Shown here piece after piece: positions 15,951 to 24,660 of a stretch of DNA of 64,000 nucleotides. Source of the stretch: Bifidobacteriaceae bacterium (lineage in GTDB: Bacteria; Actinomycetota; Actinomycetes; Actinomycetales; WQXJ01). The translations under genes were made by a program, and so were the position numbers. The DNA is taken from the NCBI GenBank assembly GCA_031267825.1, contig JAIRYJ010000024.1:33244-97243 (forward strand). Direction: 5' to 3'. The notes beneath the pieces were generated by a model. It was given only the letters and a program-made list of their open reading frames with translations, made no database searches and had not been told where the DNA came from. Every line of letters begins with the position of its first letter. The stretch's first letter is position 1.

Positions 15951-17795
15951 ATGACCTTTCGCCATGGAAGATTGGCCGCGATGGCGGCCGCCACTGCAGC
16001 ACTGGCGCTGGCCTTAGCCGGGTGCGGTGGTCCCGAAACAGATGATTCAGGCGGTTCAACAGATAACCCGACCACCACCGGCGGCGGCACCGTCACCGTC
16101 GGCTGGAACCAGCCGCTGTTCTCTATGAACTACATGTCCACCAACGGGCACGCCTCCGCCAACTACGTCATTACATACCAGACGCGGGCCAACTGGGCTT
16201 ATTACGACCCGGACCTGAACTTCGTCAAGAATGAGGCGTTCGGCGAAATGCGGGTCGATTCTGAAGATCCGCTGACCGTCACCCAAACCATTAACCCAGA
16301 TGCGAAATGGTCTGATGGCGCGCCGCTGTCAGCTGTTGACATGCTGCTTGAATGGGCCGCCCGCTCCGGCGTCTTCAATGATGCTGGTGAAGAAGACATT
16401 CAGTACGGTGAAGATGGTTCCATTACCGAAGTGACCGAAGGCAAGGTTTACTTCGATGCCGGTGACCCAGCAGTGGCGATCATCCAGGACACGCCAAAGA
16501 TCTCAGATGATGGCAAAGCCATCACATTCGTTTACTCCAAGCCGTTCCCGGACTGGCAGTACAACTTCACCGACTATGCCGTCCCGTCCCACGTTGTGGG
16601 CAAGCGGGCGCTCGGCATCACTGATCCGGTAGAAGCCCAGAACGCTGTCGCTAAGGCGATCAACGACAAGGACACCGCTGCCCTGGCCAAGATCGCCAGC
16701 GTTTGGAGCTTTGACTTTGACCTGACCTCAATGCCGGAGGGCGACGATCTTGAACTGATCATCTCCTGCGGGCCAATGGTTATCAGCGACTATGTCGAAG
16801 GTCAGTACGTCACCTTGAAAAAGAACCCTGACTTCACCTGGGGCACCCCAGCTAAAGTCGATGAGATCATCGTGCGTTACTCCGAGGACCCAATGGCTCA
16901 GGTCCAGGCCCTCCAGAATGGCGACTTGGATATCATCCAGCCGCAGGTGACAGCCGACGTGCTGAGCGCGGTGCAAGGTCTTGAAGGCGTTAACGTCGAA
17001 TCCGGCTATGAAGGCACCTATGAGCATGTTGACCTGACCTATGACAACGGTGGGCCTTTCGACCCGGCGACCTATGGTGGCGATGCTGACAAGGCACGCA
17101 AGGTGCGTGTCGCTTTCCTCAAGACCATCCCGCGTCTAAAGATCGTCGACACGATCATCAAGCCGACCCAGCCGAACGCCGCGCCGCGCGATTCCTACAA
17201 CCTGGTACCTGGTTCGCCGACTTATGACGCGACCGTAGCCGCCAACGGCTTCGACGCTTATAAGGACGTTGATATCGAAGGCGCCAAGGCGCTGCTGGCT
17301 GAGGCCGGGGCGGTAAATCCGCAGGTCCGCATCATGTACGGCGCGTCCAACGCGCGGCGTGTCCAAGAGTTCCAGTTGATGCACGAATCCGCCACCGAAG
17401 CTGGCTTCGAAGTAATCGACGCCGGCTCCGATCAGTGGGGCAGCAAACTGGGTGACAACACCTATGACGCGTCTCTCTTCGGCTGGCAGTCGACCTCGAC
17501 CGCCGTGTTCGAACCGGCCGCCAACTTTGTGTCCGACGGCCAGAACAACTTTGGCCACCTCAACAATGCTCGCATCGACGAACTGTACGACGAACTGGAA
17601 ACGGCAACCGACCCAGTGCGCCAACAGGAGATCAACACTGAAGTTGAAACCATCTTGCTAGAAGATGGCTTCGGCATCACGATCTTCCAGTTCCCATCGG
17701 TGCTGGCGTGGCGTGACACAGTCAAGAATGTCTCCATGACACCCATCTCGGGAACAATGTTCTGGAACTTCTGGGACTGGGAAGTCGCTAGCTGA
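15951..17795 (+). CDS. ABC transporter substrate-binding lipoprotein, family 5
   Basis: 614 residues from ATG 15951 with AAGGAG upstream. Lipoprotein signal ALALALAGC, then a Thr/Gly linker and a solute-binding family 5 fold: VTQTINPDAKWSDGAPLSAVDML, IVRYSEDPMAQVQALQNGDLDIIQP, PTQPNAAPRDSYNLVPGSPT, VSMTPISGTMFWNFWDWEV at the end. Related proteins bind peptides, nickel chelates or oligosaccharides; this long form with a DWEV-like end is common in actinobacteria and usually annotated as peptide-binding. It heads a three-gene operon whose transport domains follow at 17890-22517. A strong stem-loop right after the stop probably raises its level relative to the membrane parts. Confidence 0.92.
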   Translation: MTFRHGRLAAMAAATAALALALAGCGGPETDDSGGSTDNPTTTGGGTVTVGWNQPLFSMNYMSTNGHASANYVITYQTRANWAYYDPDLNFVKNEAFGEMRVDSEDPLTVTQTINPDAKWSDGAPLSAVDMLLEWAARSGVFNDAGEEDIQYGEDGSITEVTEGKVYFDAGDPAVAIIQDTPKISDDGKAITFVYSKPFPDWQYNFTDYAVPSHVVGKRALGITDPVEAQNAVAKAINDKDTAALAKIASVWSFDFDLTSMPEGDDLELIISCGPMVISDYVEGQYVTLKKNPDFTWGTPAKVDEIIVRYSEDPMAQVQALQNGDLDIIQPQVTADVLSAVQGLEGVNVESGYEGTYEHVDLTYDNGGPFDPATYGGDADKARKVRVAFLKTIPRLKIVDTIIKPTQPNAAPRDSYNLVPGSPTYDATVAANGFDAYKDVDIEGAKALLAEAGAVNPQVRIMYGASNARRVQEFQLMHESATEAGFEVIDAGSDQWGSKLGDNTYDASLFGWQSTSTAVFEPAANFVSDGQNNFGHLNNARIDELYDELETATDPVRQQEINTEVETILLEDGFGITIFQFPSVLAWRDTVKNVSMTPISGTMFWNFWDWEVAS

Positions 17796-17805
17796 CAACC
17801 CCTGG

Positions 17806-17848
17806 CAAACCCTGGGGTCGCGGTCCTGTGCCACGGCCCCAGGGTTTG
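17806..17848 (+). terminator. Intercistronic stem-loop after the binding-protein gene
   Basis: CAAACCCTGGGG and CCCCAGGGTTTG form a perfect 12-bp stem with a 19-base loop, 11 bases past the stop codon. There is no long U-tract. It fits partial termination or 3'-end protection, a common device to overproduce the binding protein in an ABC operon. Confidence 0.75.
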
Positions 17849-17889
17849 TGTCACCCGCCAGATCATCCAAGCGCCATTAGGCTTGCACA

Positions 17890-19425
17890 GTGCTCTCCTT
17901 CGTCACCCGCCGACTTGCCGTTGGCGTCATCGTTCTACTAGGGGCCACCTTCATCGTTTTCGTGATGGTTGGTGTCGCCGTTGACCCGCTCGCCGAATTG
18001 CGAGCTTCAAGTGCCCCGAACAAAGAGATCGTAATCCAGCGCACCATCGACGCGCTCGACCTAGACATGCCGGTTGTGCTGCGCTATTTCAAATGGCTCG
18101 GCAACATTGTGGCCCACCTTTGGGGCCAAGGGACTTTTGGTGTGTCGATCACCACAGGACAGGCCGTTGTAGACCAGTTAGCGGTCGCCGTCCCGACAAC
18201 TGTGAAACTAGTTTTCGGGTCCGTAATTTTGGCGATCGTATTAGGCGTGACCGTTGGTATAACAACCGCGTTGCGGCAGTATTCAGCGTTTGATTACTTG
18301 ACAACATTCTTCACTTTTCTGTTTTATTCGTTACCGGCCTTCTGGGTGGCTGTCTTACTGAAAGAGTTTGGCGCTATCCGGTTCAATGACTTCCTGGCCG
18401 ATCCGCATGTGCCGATCGGAGTTAGTATCGCCATCGGTGTTGGTGTTGGGATAATCGCCGCCATGGTGGCAGGAGGCAGACCGCGGAGCCGTCTGCTGAT
18501 TGGCGCGGTAGCGGCGGTTGCTGGAACAGCCGTGGCAGTGTACGTCTCGGCGACCGATTTCCTGAACCAGCCGGGTCTGGGAATTGTTGGTGTTGGCCTG
18601 ACCGGAGCGGGCGCGGCAGTGGCGATCACAGCTCTATCTGTTGGCTTGACCAACCGGCGAGCCTTGTACGCTTCTTTGACGACTGTGGCTGTGGGCCTGG
18701 CCTTGTACTTCCCCTTGCAGTACGTCTTCGTGGCCGCCAGTTGGCCGCTGATACTTGGACTTTGGGTGGTGGCGGCCGGTGTTGGTGTGGCCGCTGGTTT
18801 GATTTGGGGCGGACCAGACAGACGCGTTTCGGCCCGGACAGCGGCTTTGACAGCCGTTGTGATGTCACTCTTTGTCTTTATTGACCGCCTGATGAAGGCA
18901 TGGCCAGCCTATGTTTCCTCACCCCGGGTGCGCGGCCGACCGATTGGCACACTTGGTGCCATGACGCCAGAACTGCATGGCACCTTCTGGTTCTCAGTGA
19001 CCGATGTTCTGACGCATTTGATACTGCCGACAACCGCCTTGGTGCTGATTACCTTCGCCAGCTACACGCGTTACACGCGCAGTTCAATGCTGGAAGTGAT
19101 GAGCGCTGATTACATCCGTACCGCCCGGGCTAAGGGCCTGAACGAACGCACTGTGGTGGTGCGGCACGCTTTCCGCAACGCCCTGCTGCCGCTGGCTACG
19201 ATCATCCCGATCGACATCGCCATGGTGTTTGGTGGAGCCATCATCACTGAACGTATCTTCTCCTGGCGGGGCATGGGCACCATGTTTATCGGGGCGCTCA
19301 CCCACGGCGATATTTACGCCGTGATGGGCTACTTCATCATCACCGCGGTTCTGGCGATAGCCGCCAACATCGTGGCCGATTTGATCTACGCCGGCCTCGA
19401 CCCAAGGATCCGGATCAACGCATGA
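17890..19425 (+). CDS. ABC transporter permease, DppB/OppB type with internal membrane insertion
   Basis: 511 residues from GTG 17890. Residues 1-155 and 335-511 align with DppB-type permeases (MLSFVTRRLAVGVIVLLGAT; YTRYTRSSMLEVMSADYIRT; ARAKGLNERTVVVRHAFRNA with the EAA loop; ITERIFSWRGMGTMFIG). Between them about 180 residues form five or six extra hydrophobic segments (IGVSIAIGVGVGIIAAMVAGG, LLIGAVAAVAGTAVAVYVSA and so on). Usual length is about 320, so the insertion accounts for the excess. Its function is unknown. It should pair with the DppC part of the next protein, whose start overlaps its stop (ATGA). Confidence 0.92.
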   Translation: MLSFVTRRLAVGVIVLLGATFIVFVMVGVAVDPLAELRASSAPNKEIVIQRTIDALDLDMPVVLRYFKWLGNIVAHLWGQGTFGVSITTGQAVVDQLAVAVPTTVKLVFGSVILAIVLGVTVGITTALRQYSAFDYLTTFFTFLFYSLPAFWVAVLLKEFGAIRFNDFLADPHVPIGVSIAIGVGVGIIAAMVAGGRPRSRLLIGAVAAVAGTAVAVYVSATDFLNQPGLGIVGVGLTGAGAAVAITALSVGLTNRRALYASLTTVAVGLALYFPLQYVFVAASWPLILGLWVVAAGVGVAAGLIWGGPDRRVSARTAALTAVVMSLFVFIDRLMKAWPAYVSSPRVRGRPIGTLGAMTPELHGTFWFSVTDVLTHLILPTTALVLITFASYTRYTRSSMLEVMSADYIRTARAKGLNERTVVVRHAFRNALLPLATIIPIDIAMVFGGAIITERIFSWRGMGTMFIGALTHGDIYAVMGYFIITAVLAIAANIVADLIYAGLDPRIRINA

Positions 19426-22400
19426 GTCACACAGCACCTTCCGACCGTCAACCTGACGCGCTACCGGACTTGACCGGCGCTATCGCCGAACTAGACTCCG
19501 CCGCTGGAGCGGGCGAAAACGCCATTGAACTGAAGGCCTTAGAGGGCTTGTCGCAGGGACAGATTGTGCGGCGGCGCTTCTTCCGGCACCGTGGCGCGAT
19601 GCTTGCCATGGGTGTGCTGACAGCTTTGGTGGCCTTGGTTACAACATCGATCGGCTGGGGGCCAATAATCCCCGGCTGGTGGAAACATAACTACTGGTCA
19701 ACCTATCCCATAGCGGTACCGGGCGGCCGTCCGACGATGTCTTTCAGTGGTGGCATCACCTTTGGCGAGCATCCCTTCGGCCAGGACACGATTGGCCATG
19801 ACATGTTCGCCATGACGATGCGTGGCGCTCAGCAATCGCTGACTGTCATGGTGCTGATAGGCCTGCTAGCTACGCTGATCGGTGTCCTGGTGGGGGCGGC
19901 CGCGGGATTCTTCCGCGGCCGGGTCGACACAGTTCTAATGCGTTTTACAGACATGATGATCGCCATCCCAGTAATGGTGATTGGTATGGTGCTGGGGCAT
20001 TGGGCGAATGGCGCTTCCGCCGTGGCACTTGGTTTAGCTTTAGCTTTCGTTGAGTGGATGGCGATGAGCCGGCTTGTACGGGCCGAGTTCTTGACGTTAC
20101 GTGAAAGAGAGTTCGTCGATGCCGCCCGGGTAGCTGGAGCGTCCAGCGGGCGGATAGTTGGACGGCATATTCTGCCCAACGCGGTCGGCGTGATAATTGT
20201 CAACGCGACACTGTTGATGTCGGCCGCTATTCTGCTTGAAACGGCCCTAAGCTACCTTGGTTTTGGTATTCACTTCCCAGATATTTCGCTGGGTAATTTG
20301 GTTTCGGAATATCAGTCGGCGTTCACGCAAAGGCCGTGGCTGTTTTGGTGGCCAGGTTTCTTTATTATTGTGATCGCCTTATGTGTCAACTTTATTGGTG
20401 ACGGCCTGCGTGATGCTTTCGATCCGCGCCAGCGCCGGATCCCGTCACAGCGCAAGATGGCCCGGGCCGCCCGGCGGGCCGCCGCCCGGGCTGGGGCTTC
20501 AGCCCCCAAGGCTGAAACACCAGCCACGCCAGTCGGCCCAGCAACGGTTGGCCCACTGCCAGCCAGTTCGCCTGACCCGGCCGCTAAGGCTGAAACACCA
20601 GCCACGCCAGCCGGTCCGGCAACCTCGGCCACAACCCCAGCTACCGCGCCTGACGCGGTCGAACCGGTGCTGCGCGTCAACGGGTTGAACGTTGACTTCT
20701 ATGTCGAAGGTGAATGGTTCCCGGCTGCGATTGATGTCTCCTACCAGGTCCACCCTGGCGAGGTATTAGCCATCGTGGGCGAATCAGGCTCCGGTAAGAC
20801 ACAGTCATCAATGTCTTTGATCGGTTTACTGCCGTCCAACGCGCGGGTCACAGGTTCAGCTGAACTGGCGGGTCGTCAACTAGTTGGCATGCGCCAATCC
20901 GAACTTCAGCGCATCCGCGGAGCCCAAGTGGCGATGGTCTTCCAGGAGCCGATGACAGCGCTCAACCCGGTTTACACAATCGGTTTCCAGATCATTGAGA
21001 CGATCCGGGCGCACAGTTCACTCGGGCCGGGCCAGGCCCGCCAAAGGGCGCTCGATCTGCTCAAACTGGTTGACATGCCTGAGCCGGAAACCCGGATCGA
21101 CTACTACCCGCACCAGCTATCAGGCGGCCAGCGCCAGCGGGCCATGATCGCTCAGGCGTTGGTCCTTGACCCGAAGCTACTAATCGCTGATGAGCCAACC
21201 ACGGCGCTTGATGTCACGGTTCAGGCGGAAATCCTGGATCTCATGCGTGACCTGCGTAAACGTATTGACTCGGGGATCATTCTGATCACCCACGACATGG
21301 GTGTGGTGGCCGATATGGCTGACCGGATTTGTGTCATGAAAGATGGCCGGATTGTTGAGACCGGAAGTGCCCGACAAATCTTCTACAATCCACGCCACCC
21401 GTACACCAAGCTGCTGTTAGCGGCGGTGCCCAAACTGGCGCTTGGACCCGAATCGGCTGAACCAACAGCCGAGCGGGCGGCGCAAGCCGAACCAAGCGCC
21501 GAACCCACCACCGAAGCGGAAACCAAACCAGCCACCGTCCAACCCGGGCCGCGAACGCCGCCCGAGACGGCGGCATCGTCCAAGGTAGAACCGACCACCG
21601 AAGCGGAAACCAAACCAGCCACCGTCCAACTCGGGCCGCGAACGCCGCCCGAGACGGCGGGATCGTCCAAGATGGAACCGGTCGGAGCCGTCCTGCGGGC
21701 CGAACGCCTAACGCTGGAATACCCCCGGCGCGGCCGCACCCCGGCCTTCCGGGCGGTTGAAGACTTCAACTTGACAATCGCTCCAGGTGAAGTAGTTGGC
21801 CTGGTCGGCGAATCAGGTTCGGGCAAATCAACCGTTGGCCGGGCTGTCGTTGGACTCCTGCCGGTCCACTCAGGTTCAGTCAAAGTGGCCGGCTACGAAC
21901 TGAGCGGCATCAAACCGCCTGTTCTGCGCCGTGCCCGCGAAGGCGTCTCGATCGTGTTCCAAGACCCTGGCTCGTCGCTCAACCCGCGGCTGCCAATCGG
22001 ACAATCGATCGGTGAACCGCTCGCCTTGCACCGCCAAGCCCGTGGCAAAGCCCTCAGCCGACAAGTCGAAGAACTGCTGGAACAAGTCGAGTTGCCAGCT
22101 TCGCTGCGCAACCGTTACCCGCACGAACTGTCAGGCGGCCAACGTCAACGGGTCGGCATAGCGCGGGCTTTGGCGCTCAAACCGAAACTGCTGATCGCTG
22201 ACGAGCCAACCTCCGCCCTGGACGTCTCAGTCCAGGCCACAGTGCTCGGGATATTCAAAGAACTGCAACGCGAACACCAATTCGCTTGCCTGTTTATCTC
22301 ACATGATTTAGCTGTGGTCCAAGAGGTCGCGTCAAGGATCGCTGTGATGTCGAAGGGGCATCTAGTTGAAACTGGCACAACCTTGGAAATCCTGCAGCAT

Positions 22401-22517
22401 CCGCGCGAGCGTTACACCAGGGAACTGATCGCCGCCGTACCAGTGCCTGACCCTGACTTGCAGGCGACCCGGCGTGAGGCTTGGAACCAGCGTTCAGGTG
22501 GCCGGTCGGCTGGGTAG
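19422..22517 (+). CDS. Triple-fusion ABC transporter: DppC-type permease + two ATP-binding domains
   Basis: One 1031-residue frame joins three proteins that are normally separate. Residues 1-335: DppC/OppC permease (FRHRGAMLAMGVLTALVAL; EFVDAARVAGASSGRIVGRH, the EAA loop). About 335-415: Ala/Pro/Thr linker. About 415-680: DppD-like ATPase with GESGSGKTQSS, LSGGQRQRAMIAQALVLDP, ADEPTTALDVTVQAEIL. About 680-755: linker built of an 87-bp tandem repeat. About 755-1031: DppF-like ATPase with GESGSGKSTVGR, LSGGQRQRVGIARALALKP, ADEPTSALDVSVQATVL. All catalytic motifs look intact, so it should be a working heterodimeric ATPase tethered to its permease. Permease-ATPase fusions are known in actinobacteria; one carrying both ATPases is less usual. 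Confidence 0.93.
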   Translation: MSHTAPSDRQPDALPDLTGAIAELDSAAGAGENAIELKALEGLSQGQIVRRRFFRHRGAMLAMGVLTALVALVTTSIGWGPIIPGWWKHNYWSTYPIAVPGGRPTMSFSGGITFGEHPFGQDTIGHDMFAMTMRGAQQSLTVMVLIGLLATLIGVLVGAAAGFFRGRVDTVLMRFTDMMIAIPVMVIGMVLGHWANGASAVALGLALAFVEWMAMSRLVRAEFLTLREREFVDAARVAGASSGRIVGRHILPNAVGVIIVNATLLMSAAILLETALSYLGFGIHFPDISLGNLVSEYQSAFTQRPWLFWWPGFFIIVIALCVNFIGDGLRDAFDPRQRRIPSQRKMARAARRAAARAGASAPKAETPATPVGPATVGPLPASSPDPAAKAETPATPAGPATSATTPATAPDAVEPVLRVNGLNVDFYVEGEWFPAAIDVSYQVHPGEVLAIVGESGSGKTQSSMSLIGLLPSNARVTGSAELAGRQLVGMRQSELQRIRGAQVAMVFQEPMTALNPVYTIGFQIIETIRAHSSLGPGQARQRALDLLKLVDMPEPETRIDYYPHQLSGGQRQRAMIAQALVLDPKLLIADEPTTALDVTVQAEILDLMRDLRKRIDSGIILITHDMGVVADMADRICVMKDGRIVETGSARQIFYNPRHPYTKLLLAAVPKLALGPESAEPTAERAAQAEPSAEPTTEAETKPATVQPGPRTPPETAASSKVEPTTEAETKPATVQLGPRTPPETAGSSKMEPVGAVLRAERLTLEYPRRGRTPAFRAVEDFNLTIAPGEVVGLVGESGSGKSTVGRAVVGLLPVHSGSVKVAGYELSGIKPPVLRRAREGVSIVFQDPGSSLNPRLPIGQSIGEPLALHRQARGKALSRQVEELLEQVELPASLRNRYPHELSGGQRQRVGIARALALKPKLLIADEPTSALDVSVQATVLGIFKELQREHQFACLFISHDLAVVQEVASRIAVMSKGHLVETGTTLEILQHPRERYTRELIAAVPVPDPDLQATRREAWNQRSGGRSAG
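21501..21674 (+). repeat. 87-bp tandem repeat (two copies) in the ATPase linker
   Basis: Two nearly identical 87-base units (21501-21587 and 21588-21674) are followed by the first bases of a third. The unit is 29 codons (PTTEAETKPATVQ..GPRTPPETA.SSK), so copy-number change would alter linker length without breaking the frame. It lies exactly between the two ATPase domains. Confidence 0.9.
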
Positions 22518-22621
22518 GTTGGCGAACATCTGACGCCTGAGGGCGGTGCGGATTGGTTCCTCAGGGCCAGCGCATCCGGTTGGTTCCTCAGGGCGAGCGC
22601 CGTCCGGCGGCCGGGCGGTGT

Positions 22622-23233
22622 TCAGATCAGAATTGGTAACAGCACGCTGGCGGCGGCCAGCACCACCCAAGCTATGACGGTGCGGCGGTGCCAGTGGCGG
22701 GTGACGTTGAGGCCTGAGGCTGCCCCCGTTGGGCCAGCCTGGCAGACCTTCTGCCAGCGTTCGCGCACCACCCAGGCCAGATCCCCCGAGGCGGTTCCCG
22801 GCAGGTCGCCGGGCCGGACTGAGCGACCCGCGTCGAAGCTTGAGGATGGCAGGTGGCGCAGGTCGGGCCGGGCGGCCGAAGCGATGGAACGCCAGGACGA
22901 TGGCGCCGGTGCGGCGAAGGCGGTGATCTTGTCTTGGGCGGTGATCAGGGTTAGAGCCCATTTGGTGTCGATCCGGCTGATCGCCGCCCACGGCACGTCA
23001 TATGTCACAGCCACATTGTGTACTTCCAACCGGTCGTCCCTGAGGTGAACCTTTGGCGCCGCGAAAACCATCCAGGCTGTCAAACTGGCCAGGGCACAGG
23101 CCGGTAACCAGGCCGCGGGTCGGCCGCCGGGGGTGGTCAGAAGGCTGATGGCGGCCCACAGTGACATCGCCCAGACAACGGCCGCTATGACCGGGCCGGT
23201 GCGTGGCCGGTAAACGAACGAAGCATCAGCCAT
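22622..23233 (-). CDS. PH-domain membrane protein (CFP-6-like)
   Basis: 203 residues. Two adjacent N-terminal helices (PVIAAVVWAMSLWAAISLL; AWLPACALASLTAWMVF), a bacterial PH-like region (KVHLRDDRLEVHNVAVTYDV, PWAAISRIDTKWALTLIT, IAFAAP-like end), a variable linker, and a final helix (VIAWVVLAAASVLLPILI). This layout matches actinobacterial PH domain / low-molecular-weight antigen CFP-6 proteins, whose role is unknown. It stands alone, convergent with the ABC operon. The 100 bases after it contain a duplicated block (ATTGGTTCCTCAGGGC / GTTGGTTCCTCAGGGC). Confidence 0.7.
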   Translation of the reverse strand: MADASFVYRPRTGPVIAAVVWAMSLWAAISLLTTPGGRPAAWLPACALASLTAWMVFAAPKVHLRDDRLEVHNVAVTYDVPWAAISRIDTKWALTLITAQDKITAFAAPAPSSWRSIASAARPDLRHLPSSSFDAGRSVRPGDLPGTASGDLAWVVRERWQKVCQAGPTGAASGLNVTRHWHRRTVIAWVVLAAASVLLPILI

Positions 23234-23330
23234 GCGGCCAATTGTGCCATCGCGTCATGCGGTGGCGGCCCATTCGGTAGGCTGGCCCGGCGCGCTGAAC
23301 CGAGCGCCGCGGGCGAAGTGGAGTTGAGAC

Positions 23331-24656
23331 TTGGACTTGCTGGAACAAATCTATCTGGCTGGGGTTATCGGGGCTGGTGGGGCTGGTTTCCCGACCCACC
23401 ACAAACTGACCCGTCCGGTCCAATGGCTGATCGCTAACGGCGCCGAATGTGAACCGTTGGTGGCTTCTGGACGGTACAACATGCGGCATTCGGCTGACCA
23501 GATCGTGGCCGGGCTTGAAGCCGTGCGTCAGGCTGTGGGACGGCCGCGTTGCGTTATCGCCACCAAAGCCAAGTACGGCAGCGAAACCGAAGCCCTGCGG
23601 TCCGCCATCAGCCAAGCTGGTGTACCGGCCGAGATCCGTCCGCTGGAAGACTTCTATCCAGTCGGCGATGAACATGTTTTGGTCTATGAGATCACCGGCC
23701 TGACGGTTCCACCTGGTGGCTTACCACTTGACCTGGGCGTTGTGGTGCTGAACGTGACCACTTTGATGAACATCCACCAAGCCACCATGAGCCAGCCGGT
23801 GACCAGACATTTGGCCACAGTGACAGGCAGCGTAGCGGCGCCTTGCCTGGTCGATGCGCCGGTCGGGGCAACCGGAGATGACCTGATCCGGGCGGCTGGC
23901 GGAGCGACCGTCTCAGCTTGGGCGGCGATCCAAGGCGGGCCAATGATGGGCCGGGTTCATTCAGCGGCCGCGATCAAACAAGTTGATTTCGGTAAGGCCG
24001 ATTCCGCGTTGATCGTGCTGCCAGCTAGCCACCGGCTGGTCGGGTTCTATGACCAGCCATATGAGGCTCAGCTAGCTGACGCCAAGACCGCTTGCATCCA
24101 ATGCGCCCGCTGCACCGACCTGTGTCCCCGGTTCTTGATCGGCCAGCGAATCCGGCCACACCGGGTGGTGCGTGCGGTCAACCGGGGTGGTGATTCAGCT
24201 GACCTGGTGGACGCCTTAGCTTGCGGCCAATGCGGCCTGTGTGAACTGTTCGCCTGCCCTCAAGGGGTGGCGCCGCGTCAGATTAGCCGACAGGTCAAGC
24301 AACAGTTGCGGGCGGCTGGCCGGAGTTTGACGGATGTCAGGGTGCGTTCAGCGCAGACAACTGACCGTCAAAACCGCCGTGTCTGGCAGAGCCAGTTGAT
24401 TGAGCGGTTAGATTTGGCGGACTATCCGACCGCGCTTGACAAAGTGGTTCGCCTAGATCCGGATCAGGTGATCATTCGGCTGAGTCAAGGTGTTGGGTCG
24501 GCTGCCCGGCCTGAAGTCAAATCGGGGGACCAGGTCAAAGTCGGCGATTTGATCGGCTGGGTTGACCAATCAGAGGCTGGCGCCTTGGTTCACGCCTCGA
24601 TTGATGGCCGGGTAAGTCAGGTCACCCCGGCGGTGGTCAAGCTAGAAAGCGGCTGA
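23331..24656 (+). CDS. PduS/RnfC-like flavin and 4Fe-4S electron-transfer protein
   Basis: 441 residues from a TTG. Order of parts: FMN/NADH-binding RnfC/Nqo1-like domain (GVIGAGGAGFPTHHKL, IANGAECEPLVASG), SLBB region (LATVTGSVAAPCLVDAPVG), two ferredoxin clusters (CIQCARCTDLCPRF; CGQCGLCELFACP) and a C-terminal sandwich-hybrid/biotinyl-like domain. This is the layout of PduS, the corrin reductase of propanediol microcompartments, and of RnfC. No microcompartment shell gene, B12 diol dehydratase or other rnf gene is in the window. The substrate is therefore unknown; reduction of a corrinoid or ferredoxin is possible. The second cluster has CxxCxxCxxxxCP spacing (one residue longer than standard CxxCxxCxxxCP). 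Confidence 0.8.
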   Translation: MDLLEQIYLAGVIGAGGAGFPTHHKLTRPVQWLIANGAECEPLVASGRYNMRHSADQIVAGLEAVRQAVGRPRCVIATKAKYGSETEALRSAISQAGVPAEIRPLEDFYPVGDEHVLVYEITGLTVPPGGLPLDLGVVVLNVTTLMNIHQATMSQPVTRHLATVTGSVAAPCLVDAPVGATGDDLIRAAGGATVSAWAAIQGGPMMGRVHSAAAIKQVDFGKADSALIVLPASHRLVGFYDQPYEAQLADAKTACIQCARCTDLCPRFLIGQRIRPHRVVRAVNRGGDSADLVDALACGQCGLCELFACPQGVAPRQISRQVKQQLRAAGRSLTDVRVRSAQTTDRQNRRVWQSQLIERLDLADYPTALDKVVRLDPDQVIIRLSQGVGSAARPEVKSGDQVKVGDLIGWVDQSEAGALVHASIDGRVSQVTPAVVKLESG

Positions 24657-24660
24657 CAAG

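Noticed and set aside
21383..21883. Repetitive Gly/Val/Ser minus-strand frame over the ABC linker
   Set aside because: The repetition is inherited from the 87-bp tandem repeat; the plus strand carries the ATPase motifs.
22674..23048. Plus-strand frames opposite the PH-domain gene
   Set aside because: The minus-strand frame has membrane helices and PH-like motifs; the opposite frames have none.
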